Source: Brevundimonas diminuta 470-4 (GTDB lineage: Bacteria; Pseudomonadota; Alphaproteobacteria; Caulobacterales; Caulobacteraceae). From it: 48,766 nucleotides of DNA. A program made the translations under genes and the position numbers. Positions 7,416 to 15,537 of the stretch are shown here, piece by piece (the stretch's first letter is position 1; the number at the start of each line of letters is the position of its first letter). The notes beneath the pieces were generated by a model that was not told the DNA's origin, did not search any database, and was given only the letters and a program-made list of their open reading frames with translations. The stretch spans positions 1-48,766 of the forward strand of contig KB291731.1 of NCBI GenBank assembly GCA_000318405.1, in the 5' to 3' direction.

Positions 7416-8909
7416 TCAGACGCCGAACTTGCGCAGCGGCACGTCGGCCAGGGGGATGGTCGTCGTCTTCTCTTCGGTGAAGAAGGCCATGGAGGCGGCG
7501 GCGCCGTCGCGGCCCAGACCTGAATCCTTCACGCCTCCGAAGGGCGCGCGCAGTTCACGCACCATCGGGGTGTTGACCCACATCAGACCTGTGCGAACCG
7601 CCTGACTGACCCGCAGGGCCTTGTCGATGTTTTGCGTCCAGCAATAGCCGACCAGGCCGAACTGGCTTTCATTGGCCATGCGGACGGCGTCCTCCATGTC
7701 GCTGAATTTCACGAAGGCGGCGAAGGGGCCGAAGATTTCCTCCTGACAGACGCGGTCGCTGTTGCTGGGCGCCAGGACGGCGGTCGGCTCGATGAAGTAG
7801 CCCGGCCGGTCCAGCGCCTTGCCCCCGGTCAGCAGGGTCGCGCCCTGACTTTTGGCGATGTCGACATAGGACAGAATGTGCTGACGGTGACGGGCCGAGG
7901 CGATAGGGCCGATCTCGGTGGCGTCGTCCAGCGGGTCGCCGACGCGGATCTTTCGCGCCCGCTCGACGAAGCGATCGACGAACTCGTCGAAGATGGAATC
8001 CTGGACCAGGATGCGCGACCCGGCCAGACACTGTTGCCCGTTGTTCGAGAAGATCGAGATCAGGGCGCCGTCCAGGGCCCGCTCCTGATCGGCGTCGGCG
8101 AAGATGATGTTGGCCGACTTGCCGCCCAGCTCCATCGCCGCCGGTTTCAGGCGCCGACCGGCCGCCTGCATGATGTGGCGGCCCGTCTCTGTCCCGCCGG
8201 TGAAGGCGATCAGATCGACCTCGGGGTGATCCACCAGGGCGGCGCCCGTCACCGCCCCGCGCCCGTTCACCAGGTTGACCACGCCGGGCGGGGTGATGGT
8301 GTTGATGATCTCGACCAGGCGGGCCAGCGACAGCGGAGTCTGCTCCGACGGCTTCAGCACGCAGGTGTTGCCGAAGGCGATGGCCGAGGCGACCTTCATC
8401 GACGCCAGCGCCAGCGGCGAGTTCCACGGCGCGATCAGGGCGGCCACGCCGACAGGATGGCGCGTGACGAAGGTCAGGTGATCCTTGATCTGCTGCCAGA
8501 CCTGGCCGGGCTGCTGGCTGATCGCCTCGGCGAAGAAGCGGAAGTTATAGCCTGCGCGCACGACCTGGCGGCTGAGAACGTCGCGCAGGACGATGCCGGC
8601 GTTCAGCGTTTCCAGCGTCGCCAGCTCAAGGGCGTGGGCGTCGATCGCGTCCGCGATTCGATAAAGGATCGCCTGTCGGGCCTCTACCGACATCTCGCGC
8701 CAGGCAGGGTCGTTGAAGGCCCGTCGTGCGGACCGGACCGCACGATCGACTTCCTCGGCGTCGGCTTCCTGCAGTTCGGAGATGACCTCGCCGTTGCCCG
8801 GATAATAGGCGGGCAGGCGATGGCCGCCGCGCTCTGCGACATAGGCGCCGTCAATCAGGCTGGTGACCGTTTTGGGAGCCCAGTCGAACGGCGAGGCGGG
8901 AAGGGACAT
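7416..8909 (-). CDS. NAD(P)-dependent aldehyde dehydrogenase (HpaE/muconic-semialdehyde type)
   Basis: A full-length 497-residue ALDH with the oxyanion asparagine in PWNSP (N163), the FTGGTETG cofactor loop (236-243), general base E260 (ELGGKSANIIF) and nucleophile C294 (NNGQQCLAGSR). The ELGGKSANIIFADAD and NNGxxCxAGSRILVQ wording resembles 5-carboxymethyl-2-hydroxymuconate semialdehyde and related aromatic-pathway dehydrogenases. The ATG is preceded by AGGATGACC. A one-mismatch GTAT-N8-ATAC site lies 34 bp upstream. It is divergent from the flavin monooxygenase, so the two probably act on consecutive intermediates. The substrate is not known. Confidence 0.9.
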   Translation of the reverse strand: MSLPASPFDWAPKTVTSLIDGAYVAERGGHRLPAYYPGNGEVISELQEADAEEVDRAVRSARRAFNDPAWREMSVEARQAILYRIADAIDAHALELATLETLNAGIVLRDVLSRQVVRAGYNFRFFAEAISQQPGQVWQQIKDHLTFVTRHPVGVAALIAPWNSPLALASMKVASAIAFGNTCVLKPSEQTPLSLARLVEIINTITPPGVVNLVNGRGAVTGAALVDHPEVDLIAFTGGTETGRHIMQAAGRRLKPAAMELGGKSANIIFADADQERALDGALISIFSNNGQQCLAGSRILVQDSIFDEFVDRFVERARKIRVGDPLDDATEIGPIASARHRQHILSYVDIAKSQGATLLTGGKALDRPGYFIEPTAVLAPSNSDRVCQEEIFGPFAAFVKFSDMEDAVRMANESQFGLVGYCWTQNIDKALRVSQAVRTGLMWVNTPMVRELRAPFGGVKDSGLGRDGAAASMAFFTEEKTTTIPLADVPLRKFGV

Positions 8910-8943
8910 AAGCGGTCATCCTGATACTGTGGCGACTTGTGTT

Positions 8944-8959
8944 GTGTTTAAGCTAATAC
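8944..8959 (-). promoter_or_regulatory. GTGT-N8-ATAC operator upstream of aldehyde dehydrogenase
   Basis: GTGT TTAAGCTA ATAC is the block A operator with one mismatch in the left arm. Its proximal edge is at start+35 (8944 versus 8909), the same offset seen at 11662 and 15223. The binding protein is inferred. Confidence 0.5.
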
Positions 8960-9102
8960 GTGATCGATGCGGATCGCAAGGCGAGACGATGCGGTAGGGA
9001 AAAAGCTGCATCATTGGCCCTTTGAGGCGTCGAAGTTTTCTTAAAGGAGCGAGCGCACAGGGAAGTCTGCGACTCTTCCCCTTGCCGGAATGCCGAACAA
9101 AT

Positions 9103-9118
9103 GTATTAAGTCAGATAC
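9103..9118 (+). promoter_or_regulatory. GTAT-N8-ATAC operator upstream of flavin monooxygenase
   Basis: GTAT TAAGTCAG ATAC, extended to 5-bp arms (TGTAT/ATACA, 9102-9119). It lies 22 bp before the chosen ATG at 9141 and would be inside the gene if the ATG at 9090 were used, which argues for the later start. Confidence 0.62.
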
Positions 9119-9140
9119 AAGTAGGCATGAGGTCGCCAAT

Positions 9141-10340
9141 ATGCAGCAATGGGACGCCCAAGTGGTCATCGTCGGCGCCGGCCCGGTCGGGTTGAGCGCG
9201 GCCTTGAGGCTGGAAGCTTTCGGGATTTCAGCCATCGTGCTTGAGGCCGAAACGGAGTTGCCGGAAGACCTGCGGGCCTCGACGTTTCATCCCCCGACGC
9301 TGGATATGCTGGCGCAGTACGGGCTGGCCGAGCCGCTGATCGCGCAGGGGCTGAAGTGCGAACAGTGGCAGATCCGGCATCATGAAACCGGGGAACGCGC
9401 CGTCTTCGACCTGTCCTATCTGCAGGGCGAGACCCAGCATCCCTTCCGGCTGCAGTGCGAGCAGTTTCGTCTGTGCCGCATCCTGGCCGATCACCTGTCG
9501 GATGCGCGTCATGTCGAAATCCGCATGGGCGCAACCGTGTGCGCGGTGGATCAGGATGCAGATGGCGTCAACGTCACCTATGAGCAGGACGGTCAGGCGC
9601 AGACTCTGCGCTGTCGCTATCTGATCGGGGCGGACGGCGCCCGCAGCGCGGTGCGGACCCTGCTGGGGTGGGAGCTTGACGGCAAGACCTATCCTGAGAC
9701 GACCATCCTCGCGATCACGGACTTCCCCTTTGAGGACCATCTGGAGGGGCTGTCGAACGTCAACTACTGCTGGACGGACGGCGGCACCTTCTCCCTGCTC
9801 AAGCTGAAGGATTTCTGGCGCTGCAGCCTCTATCCGCGCGGCGAGGAGTCCATCGAGGACGCGCTGGACCCCGCCAGCATCGAACGCAAGCTGCAGGCCA
9901 TCGTCGCCCGTGACGAGCCGTACAAGGTGCTGGAGATTCGTCCCTATCGCGTGCACATGCGCATCGCGCCTGACTACCGCAGCGGACGGGTCGTGCTGGC
10001 GGGCGACGCCGCCCACATCAACAGCCCGTCCGGCGGTATGGGCATGAACGGCGGCGTCCATGACGCCTTCAACCTGACCGAGAAGCTGAAGGCGGTGCTG
10101 GACGGCGCCGACGAGGGGCTGCTGGACCTCTACACCCGCCAGCGCCGCCCTATCGCCGAGCAGGAGATCCTGGCCCAGGCGGATCGCAACCGTGGCCGGA
10201 TGCAGGAGCGCGACCCGGAACGCCGCAAGGTCATGATGGCCGAGATGCAGGCCATGCTGGCCGATCCTGTGCGGCACAAGGACTATGTGATGCGGTCATC
10301 CATGATCGATGGCCTGCGCAAGGCGGCGACGCTGACCTGA
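9141..10340 (+). CDS. FAD-dependent aromatic/heteroaromatic monooxygenase
   Basis: A 399-residue class A flavoprotein monooxygenase (PHBH fold). It has the dinucleotide motif VGAGPVG (11-17), the GADGARS motif in mid-protein and the flavin motif GRVVLAGDAAHINSPSGGMGMN in the C-terminal third. ATG 9141 has GAGGT upstream; an in-frame ATG at 9090 precedes an operator and is rejected. The size is that of NicC-, MhpA- and salicylate-hydroxylase-type enzymes, and by eye the protein cannot be tied to one of them. It is divergent from the aldehyde dehydrogenase and ends at a Rho-independent terminator. It probably hydroxylates or opens the ring of the block A substrate. Confidence 0.88.
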   Translation: MQQWDAQVVIVGAGPVGLSAALRLEAFGISAIVLEAETELPEDLRASTFHPPTLDMLAQYGLAEPLIAQGLKCEQWQIRHHETGERAVFDLSYLQGETQHPFRLQCEQFRLCRILADHLSDARHVEIRMGATVCAVDQDADGVNVTYEQDGQAQTLRCRYLIGADGARSAVRTLLGWELDGKTYPETTILAITDFPFEDHLEGLSNVNYCWTDGGTFSLLKLKDFWRCSLYPRGEESIEDALDPASIERKLQAIVARDEPYKVLEIRPYRVHMRIAPDYRSGRVVLAGDAAHINSPSGGMGMNGGVHDAFNLTEKLKAVLDGADEGLLDLYTRQRRPIAEQEILAQADRNRGRMQERDPERRKVMMAEMQAMLADPVRHKDYVMRSSMIDGLRKAATLT

Positions 10341-10405
10341 GGCGAGCTCCTCCGCGCGTCGCTGCTTGAGGGAGCATCGGCGAAAGCGGAGCGGGGCGAG
10401 GGGCG

Positions 10406-10440
10406 ACGGGCCGGGCGCAGGGGGCGTCCCGGCCCGTTTT
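10406..10440 (+). terminator. Rho-independent terminator
   Basis: Stem ACGGGCCGGG / CCCGGCCCGT, 12-base loop, then TTTT. It lies in the 104-bp gap between the monooxygenase and the convergent small gene. Confidence 0.8.
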
Positions 10441-10444
10441 CGCA

Positions 10445-10738
10445 TCAGGCGCCCAACTGTCCCTTGAGGGCGTCGACCTCTTCCTGAAGCACATAGAAGA
10501 CGCGGTCGGTCAGCGCCGCGTGGCGCGCGCGGCGCGCGGCCTGTTCCTGCTCGGTCAGAACATGATGGTCGACCGCGTCTGGCGACAGCACGCCCTGGTT
10601 GGTCAGCAGGTTCTCCAGCGTCGCCACCCGGTCGCTCAACCCGGCCACCTCAGTCACCAGGGCGGTGATGATGGCGGTCAGCCGGTCATTGGCGGTGTCT
10701 TCGAAGAAGGTCGGGCGGGGCGGCTTGGGCGTGGACAT
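10445..10738 (-). CDS. Small hypothetical protein with C-terminal coiled-coil tendency
   Basis: A 97-residue protein I do not recognise. It starts MSTPKPPRP, with GAGGAG seven bases upstream of the ATG, which sets the start. A heptad-like segment (LVTEVAGLSDRVATLENLL) suggests a short coiled coil, followed by a charged QEQAARRARHAALTDRVFYVLQEEVDALKGQL helix. There is no signal peptide, membrane segment or cysteine. It lies 46 bp downstream of, and co-directional with, the racemase-fold gene, so the two are probably one transcript starting at the 11662 operator. It may be an accessory subunit. Position is the only clue to function. Confidence 0.7.
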   Translation of the reverse strand: MSTPKPPRPTFFEDTANDRLTAIITALVTEVAGLSDRVATLENLLTNQGVLSPDAVDHHVLTEQEQAARRARHAALTDRVFYVLQEEVDALKGQLGA

Positions 10739-10784
10739 CAGGAAACTCCTCGAAACGAAATCATAGTAGGGCATCAGAGGCGCG

Positions 10785-11627
10785 TCAGGCGCTCTTCAGC
10801 CGGGCGTGAACGGCAGGGAAACGGCTCCATAGCCGTTCGCGCCAGGGGGCGTGGGGCGCCAGCCATTCCGTGATCAGCGGCCGCTCTTCCAATCCCAATT
10901 GACGCGCGACGGACCAGGCCGTGGCCAGGTTGGAGGACAGGATCGGAATGTCCGTTTCCTCGCTGGCGACGGCCAGGGCGGCCAGGCTTGGCGCGCCCGT
11001 TCCCATGGCGATCACGGCGTCGGCGACGCCCGCCTTCAGGCCCTGGCGCAGCCCCGTCAGCAGGGCGGCGGCCGTCTGGCCGTAGATCGGGTGGGTCGCG
11101 CCATGCGCGAGGGGCGACTGGATGACAGCGGCCACATCATATCCCGCCCCGCGCCAGTGGTCCTGAGCGGCCTCGGTCAGCGCCGTAGGGTAGGGGCTGA
11201 CCAGGATGATGCGCTGCGCCCTCAGCGATTGCAGTGCGTCCTTCAGCGCATCGGCGGCGCAGACGACGGGACAGGGTCCGTGGCGGCGCTCCAGCGTTTC
11301 CGGCCGACGCCGCGACGGGCCCAGAAGATAGGTCGAGCCGGTGCAGGCGAACGCAACGGCGTCCAGCGGCGCGTCGCCGAAAGGGGCCAACCACTCCTCA
11401 AGCCGGGTCTCATAAGCCCTCAGTCTGGCGCTCATCTCGGCGGCGGGCGCATACATGCGCGCGGTCAGCAGGTTCACGTCCGGCGGCAACAGCAGCGACA
11501 GCTCGGGCTCGGCGGTCGGGTTTTCAGCCGGGGTCAGCAGGGCGACCACGCCGCGCGCGCCCAGATCGGGCCGATCGTGCTCCACGCCGGATGCGGAGCC
11601 AAGAGGGGGCGGCGATACTGAGGGCAT
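10785..11627 (-). CDS. Asp/Glu racemase / maleate isomerase / arylmalonate decarboxylase-fold protein
   Basis: A 280-residue protein of the superfamily whose members use one or two active-site cysteines. The first is present as C95 in VAFACTGSTYLLG. The second position, normally a cysteine in maleate isomerase (Cys-Thr), reads IAMGTGAPS (206-214) with no cysteine. Maleate isomerase and racemases need both; arylmalonate decarboxylase keeps only the second. This protein keeps only the first, so it may catalyse one-base chemistry. Its place in a cluster with a maleate-type hydratase and an amidase supports a dicarboxylate substrate. It is divergent from the methyltransferase across the 11662-11677 operator. 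Confidence 0.75.
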   Translation of the reverse strand: MPSVSPPPLGSASGVEHDRPDLGARGVVALLTPAENPTAEPELSLLLPPDVNLLTARMYAPAAEMSARLRAYETRLEEWLAPFGDAPLDAVAFACTGSTYLLGPSRRRPETLERRHGPCPVVCAADALKDALQSLRAQRIILVSPYPTALTEAAQDHWRGAGYDVAAVIQSPLAHGATHPIYGQTAAALLTGLRQGLKAGVADAVIAMGTGAPSLAALAVASEETDIPILSSNLATAWSVARQLGLEERPLITEWLAPHAPWRERLWSRFPAVHARLKSA

Positions 11628-11661
11628 GGTCCGATCCGACGAAGAGACTTCCGCATAAGAG

Positions 11662-11677
11662 GTATTTGAGATAATAC
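11662..11677. promoter_or_regulatory. GTAT-N8-ATAC operator in a divergent promoter
   Basis: GTAT TTGAGATA ATAC (5-bp arms GTATT/AATAC), placed between the racemase-fold gene (start 11627) and the methyltransferase (start 11720). The edge offset of 35 from the minus-strand start equals that at 8944 and 15223. Confidence 0.62.
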
Positions 11678-11719
11678 ATCATGAAAGACTGAACGCCAGT
11701 CGAACATGGAGGAGAGCGC

Positions 11720-12880
11720 ATGATCATCGACCGTACGGCCACCCATGACCTTCTGGCCCGGCCGCTTCACGATGAGGCGGCGCGCACCCAGTACATCGTG
11801 CAGTTGAAGAACCGGCTCCGCCGCTATGAGGACGCCAACAAGGTCGCCCTGGACGCCCGCGCCGGTCCCGCCTTCAAGGCCGCGTCCGGCAAGGCGCCCG
11901 AAACCGTCGAGGACATCACGGCGGCCATGGTCCGTGATCCTTTCTATCAGATCTGGAGCGCCTTCAGCCGCAGCGCTCAGGACGTCATGTGGAACTCGGT
12001 GGGCGAGACCATTCATCGCGAACTGCCGCGCATGAAGGAGGTCGCCGCCGGTCTGGCCCAGGCGCCGGCGGGCGGCAGCTGCGAAACCAGCCCTGACTTC
12101 GCCGCCCCGGCCGACGCCTATGCGGGCCACATCCACGGCCAGCCCGGCGGCTATATGCTGGGCGAGGCTTCGGCCGACGACTTCACGGCCGGGGCCTTCT
12201 ACGAAAGCGGCGGCAACGCCTATTCGCTGGGCGTCGGCATCGGCACGCGCGACTCCAAGTCTGCGGCCGTCATCGAATTCCTGGCTGAGCGCTATCCCGG
12301 CTTCAAGCCGCGCCGCATTCTGGATCTGGCCTGTTCTTCTGGCGGCGCCACGGTCGGCTATGCGGCCGCCTTCCCCGAGGCCGAGGTCTATGGCGTCGAC
12401 GTGGCGCCCGGCCTGCTGCGCTACGCCCATATCCGGGCCGAGGCGATGGGACTGAAGGCGCACTTCCGTCAGATGGATGCGGGCGCCATGCCGTTCGAGG
12501 ACGAAAGCTTTGATCTGGTCGTGTCGCACAACATGATGCACGAAGTCTCGCGCGCTTCGCTCGGCCGCATCTTCAGCGAGGCGCGCCGCGTGCTGCGCCC
12601 CGGCGGCGTGGTCGTGCACCAGGACGTGCCGATGAAGGGCGCCGATTTCAGCGCCTTCGAGAAGTTCATCTTCGCCTGGCAGACCAAGAATAACGACGAA
12701 CCCTTCTGGGACGAGTTCCTGGCGACACAGGCGCCGGACGTCATGCTCGAAGCGGGTTTCGCGGCGGACGAGGTGCTGGAGACGACGGTGCGGATGCGGG
12801 ACGGCCCGCGCGCCTGGTATATCGTGCTGGGCGAAAAGCCCAACGCTGAGGGGCGTCGCGGCACGGCTCTCACCGGCTGA
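11720..12880 (+). CDS. Class I SAM-dependent methyltransferase with N-terminal extension
   Basis: A 386-residue protein with a Methyltransf_11-type Rossmann core in its second half. Motif I is ILDLACSSGGATVGYA (from residue 200), the acidic ribose-binding turn is YGVDVAP (224-230), then DAGAMPFEDESFDLVVSHNMMHEV and RRVLRPGGVVVHQDVP. The first 190 residues are helical and not one I can name. CSSGG replaces the common GCGTG. ATG 11720 has GGAGGAGA upstream. It lies alone between the shared operator and a terminator. A methylation step in a degradation cluster is unusual; it could modify the substrate, a siderophore-like ligand or a cofactor. Confidence 0.85.
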   Translation: MIIDRTATHDLLARPLHDEAARTQYIVQLKNRLRRYEDANKVALDARAGPAFKAASGKAPETVEDITAAMVRDPFYQIWSAFSRSAQDVMWNSVGETIHRELPRMKEVAAGLAQAPAGGSCETSPDFAAPADAYAGHIHGQPGGYMLGEASADDFTAGAFYESGGNAYSLGVGIGTRDSKSAAVIEFLAERYPGFKPRRILDLACSSGGATVGYAAAFPEAEVYGVDVAPGLLRYAHIRAEAMGLKAHFRQMDAGAMPFEDESFDLVVSHNMMHEVSRASLGRIFSEARRVLRPGGVVVHQDVPMKGADFSAFEKFIFAWQTKNNDEPFWDEFLATQAPDVMLEAGFAADEVLETTVRMRDGPRAWYIVLGEKPNAEGRRGTALTG

Positions 12881-12908
12881 TCGACCCGGCGATCAAATGA
12901 TGGACAGG

Positions 12909-12940
12909 GCCCCGGACGCATCGCCGTCCGGGGCTTTTTT
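12909..12940 (+). terminator. Rho-independent terminator of the methyltransferase gene
   Basis: Stem GCCCCGGACG / CGTCCGGGGC with loop CATCGC, followed by six T. Confidence 0.9.
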
Positions 12941-12977
12941 GCTGTCTGCAAAGGCTGGCCGAGGTCGGGCCTCAATG

Positions 12978-13010
12978 AAAAAAAGGGCCCGCAGCGTGCA
13001 CTGCGGGCCC
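12978..13010 (-). terminator. Rho-independent terminator of the TonB receptor gene
   Basis: Stem GGGCCCGCAG / CTGCGGGCCC around CGTGCA. On the minus strand it is followed by seven T (A run 12978-12984). Confidence 0.9.
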
Positions 13011-13031
13011 AACCAGCTTCGGGGAGGCAGG

Positions 13032-15188
13032 TCAGAAGTTGGCTTCGTACGTCAGGCCGATCTGACGACCGCGCGGCAGGGAGCCCACAAAGCCGCGACG
13101 GTTGGTGGAGAAGTCCGAGTAGCGGACGATGCCGACAGGATCGATGTTGTCGAAGATGTTGCGGCCGAACAGGATCACCCGGTGCAGGCCGCGTTCCCAT
13201 CCTAGTTGCACATTGGCGGTGTCGCGGCCGTCCACCCAGGCCAGGTTGGCGACCTGATCATACTTCTTGGAGCGGAAGGAATAGGTGCCGTCGACGAAGA
13301 AGCGGTTCTCGCCCACATACCAGGAGTAGTTGCTGCCCAGGGAGTACTGGATCTTGGGCGCGTTGGGGATCGCCTTGCCGCTGACGTCGCCGTCGCCCCC
13401 GGTCAGGGTGGCGAAGTCCGGGTCGAACGCATTGGTGTACTCGGAATCCGCATAGGCGAAGGTGCCGCGCACGGACCAGTCGGAGGTGATCTTGGCCTGG
13501 GCCTCGACCTCGACGCCCTTGACGTCAACCTCGCCGACGTTGCGGATGAAGGAGACGGTCTCGGTCGAGGACAGGTTGGCTACCTGGGTCATCTGCTGGT
13601 TCGACCAGTCGATGTAATAGCCGGCGACGTTCAGGCGGACGCGGCGATCAAACAGGTCGCTCTTGAAGCCCAGTTCATAGTTCCAGGCGGTCTCTTCGCC
13701 GTAGGAGCGATCGGCCGGGCTCAGGCGCACGTCGGTGTTGAAGCCGCCTGGCTTGTTGCCGCGCGCCACCAGGCCATAGAACATCAGGTCGTCAGTGGCC
13801 TTGTACGACAGGGTGAAACGCGGGTTGGTCGAGCGATAGGTCGCTTCGTAATCGAAGTTGGAATCGCCGCCGGTCAGGTGCAGCTTTTCTTCGGCGACGC
13901 GCACTTCGGCCGTGCCCGACAGCTTGTCGGTGAAGTCGAAGCCGACCAGGCCGAAGGCGGCCAGGTTTTCGGTCTCGATCGTGCCGTTGTCCTGCAGGGC
14001 GCGCGAGACATAGCGATAACGCCCGTCCCAGCGGTCGCTGTTGAAATAATAGGCCCCGGCCATCCAGTGCAGGCGTTCGTTGCGCGGCGAGGCGATGCGG
14101 AATTCCTGGCTGAACCCCTTGATGTTGACCCGGTCGTCGACATGCAGCGAACCGCCCAGCAGGCGCTGCGGCAGGTAATCGAGGTCGGCCTTACGGTGCT
14201 CTTCAGAGTCGTTGTAGGCGCTGATCGAGGTCAGGGTGTAGCCGCCGTGATCGTACTCGGCGGTCAGGCTCAGACGGCCGGTCTTGCGCTCCACGCCGCC
14301 GCCGCCGATTTCATCCAGATTCAGGCCGATCATGTCAGGGGTGACGTTGATGGCGCCGCAATAATACTGGGTGCGCGTGTTCAGATAGCAGTTGTTGGCG
14401 GTCGAGCGTTGGATCGCCATCGGCTCGTGGCCGTCATTGTTATGAGCATATGAGCCGCGCAGGATGAAGCTCAGTTCCGACGTCGGCGTGTACATCAGCG
14501 CTAGGGTGCCGCCGACGGTCTTCTCCTGACCGATGGTCTTGCCGTCGCTGGGCGTGCCGGGCGCATTGTTCCGGTACTCGCCGCCATAGGTGTAATAGTT
14601 GACGGACGCCTGGGCCGACAGCACGTCCCTCACCAGCGGCCCGCTGAGGCCCATCAGGAAGTTGTATTCGTCATGCTCGGCCGCCGTGGCGCGGATCAGG
14701 CCCTCGACCTCCTGCGACGGCTTGCGCGTCGTATAGCTGATGGCGCCCGAGAAGGTCTGGCGGCCGTACAGCGCCGACTGCGGTCCCTTGATCACCTCGA
14801 CCTGATCGACGAAGGCCATTTCGGTGGCGAACAGGCTGTCCGGGATATAGACGCCGTCGATGAAGGAGGCGGCGTTGGGCGCGCCGAAGACGTTGGCCTG
14901 GCCGCGAATGACCGGGCGCTCGAAGCGACGGCCCTGGTCCTTCTCGATGTTGAGGCCCGGGGCGATCGAGGAAAGGTCCGTGACTTCGCGGATGCCGCGA
15001 CGCTGCATGTCCTGGGCGTTCAGCGCTGTGATCGACAGCGGGACCTCTTGCAGGCGCTCGCTTGTCTTGCGGGCCGTGACGATGATCTCATCGACCTGGA
15101 CGGCGTCCTGAGCGGCGGCGGCGCCCGCCAGGACGGAAAAGCCTGCCGCGATCGCGGTCATGGCCAAGGCATGGGTATGATGTCTCAC
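13032..15188 (-). CDS. TonB-dependent outer-membrane receptor 1
   Basis: About 718 residues. A signal peptide ending AGAAAAQ is followed by a TonB-box-like VDEIIVTARK. The plug domain contains RPVIRGQANVFG, SFIDGVYIP and VEVIKGPQSALYGRQTFSGAI, followed by a beta-barrel ending GRQIGLTYEANF with the usual terminal phenylalanine. GTG 15188 is preferred over GTG 15194 because GAGGGA lies six bases upstream. It imports a scarce or large molecule, plausibly the block A substrate, since its promoter carries the same operator (15223-15238) as the catabolic genes. The plug wording is of the Caulobacter/Sphingomonas nutrient-uptake type rather than a ferric siderophore receptor; this is a judgement by eye. 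Confidence 0.9.
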   Translation of the reverse strand: MRHHTHALAMTAIAAGFSVLAGAAAAQDAVQVDEIIVTARKTSERLQEVPLSITALNAQDMQRRGIREVTDLSSIAPGLNIEKDQGRRFERPVIRGQANVFGAPNAASFIDGVYIPDSLFATEMAFVDQVEVIKGPQSALYGRQTFSGAISYTTRKPSQEVEGLIRATAAEHDEYNFLMGLSGPLVRDVLSAQASVNYYTYGGEYRNNAPGTPSDGKTIGQEKTVGGTLALMYTPTSELSFILRGSYAHNNDGHEPMAIQRSTANNCYLNTRTQYYCGAINVTPDMIGLNLDEIGGGGVERKTGRLSLTAEYDHGGYTLTSISAYNDSEEHRKADLDYLPQRLLGGSLHVDDRVNIKGFSQEFRIASPRNERLHWMAGAYYFNSDRWDGRYRYVSRALQDNGTIETENLAAFGLVGFDFTDKLSGTAEVRVAEEKLHLTGGDSNFDYEATYRSTNPRFTLSYKATDDLMFYGLVARGNKPGGFNTDVRLSPADRSYGEETAWNYELGFKSDLFDRRVRLNVAGYYIDWSNQQMTQVANLSSTETVSFIRNVGEVDVKGVEVEAQAKITSDWSVRGTFAYADSEYTNAFDPDFATLTGGDGDVSGKAIPNAPKIQYSLGSNYSWYVGENRFFVDGTYSFRSKKYDQVANLAWVDGRDTANVQLGWERGLHRVILFGRNIFDNIDPVGIVRYSDFSTNRRGFVGSLPRGRQIGLTYEANF

Positions 15189-15222
15189 TGTCACTCCCTC
15201 TCATACCCTTATGACTGGGCAT

Positions 15223-15238
15223 GTATCTTTATGAATAC
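15223..15238 (-). promoter_or_regulatory. GTAT-N8-ATAC operator upstream of TonB receptor 1
   Basis: GTAT CTTTATGA ATAC. The proximal edge is at start+35 of the GTG at 15188. It links the receptor to the block A catabolic genes. Confidence 0.6.
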
Positions 15239-15349
15239 GAGTGATAGTCGCCACAATGTGGCTGTGCTGTCAATCAGCCATGACGCTCGGCGCGACCAGC
15301 TGCAGCCTGTCTCGCGTGAGGCGGTTGAAATGTTTCTAGATTAATACTT

Positions 15350-15457
15350 CTTGGCGCCCTGTCATCCGGCCCGTGGCTGGAAGCCGGGCCGGCGAGCCGT
15401 CGCGCTGGAGGGCTCCGCTCGATCTGGCGCGGATCAAAGCGCTTCAAGGGCGCCAAG
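15350..15457. other. Structured non-coding element closed by an 11-bp inverted repeat
   Basis: The 349-bp gap 15189-15537 has no convincing gene. It holds the receptor promoter and this element. CTTGGCGCCCT (15350-15360) pairs perfectly with AGGGCGCCAAG (15447-15457). Inside lies a hairpin with 8-bp arms CCGGCCCG / CGGGCCGG (15366-15373, 15385-15392) and a weaker CGAGC/GCTCG pair. It could be a small RNA, an mRNA 3' element of the IorB operon, or a repeat; no poly-T follows. Confidence 0.35.
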
Positions 15458-15537
15458 CGGGTTGACGACAGGGCTGGCGCGCTGGGCGGCGCCGGCCATG
15501 TCTGTTGCGCATCACGCCAAAGGCGCGTCGGCCGACG

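Noticed and set aside
15274-15456. 60-codon minus-strand frame in the gap before the TonB receptor
   Set aside because: It overlaps the structured element and the receptor promoter and reads as low-complexity Arg/Pro/Ala sequence.
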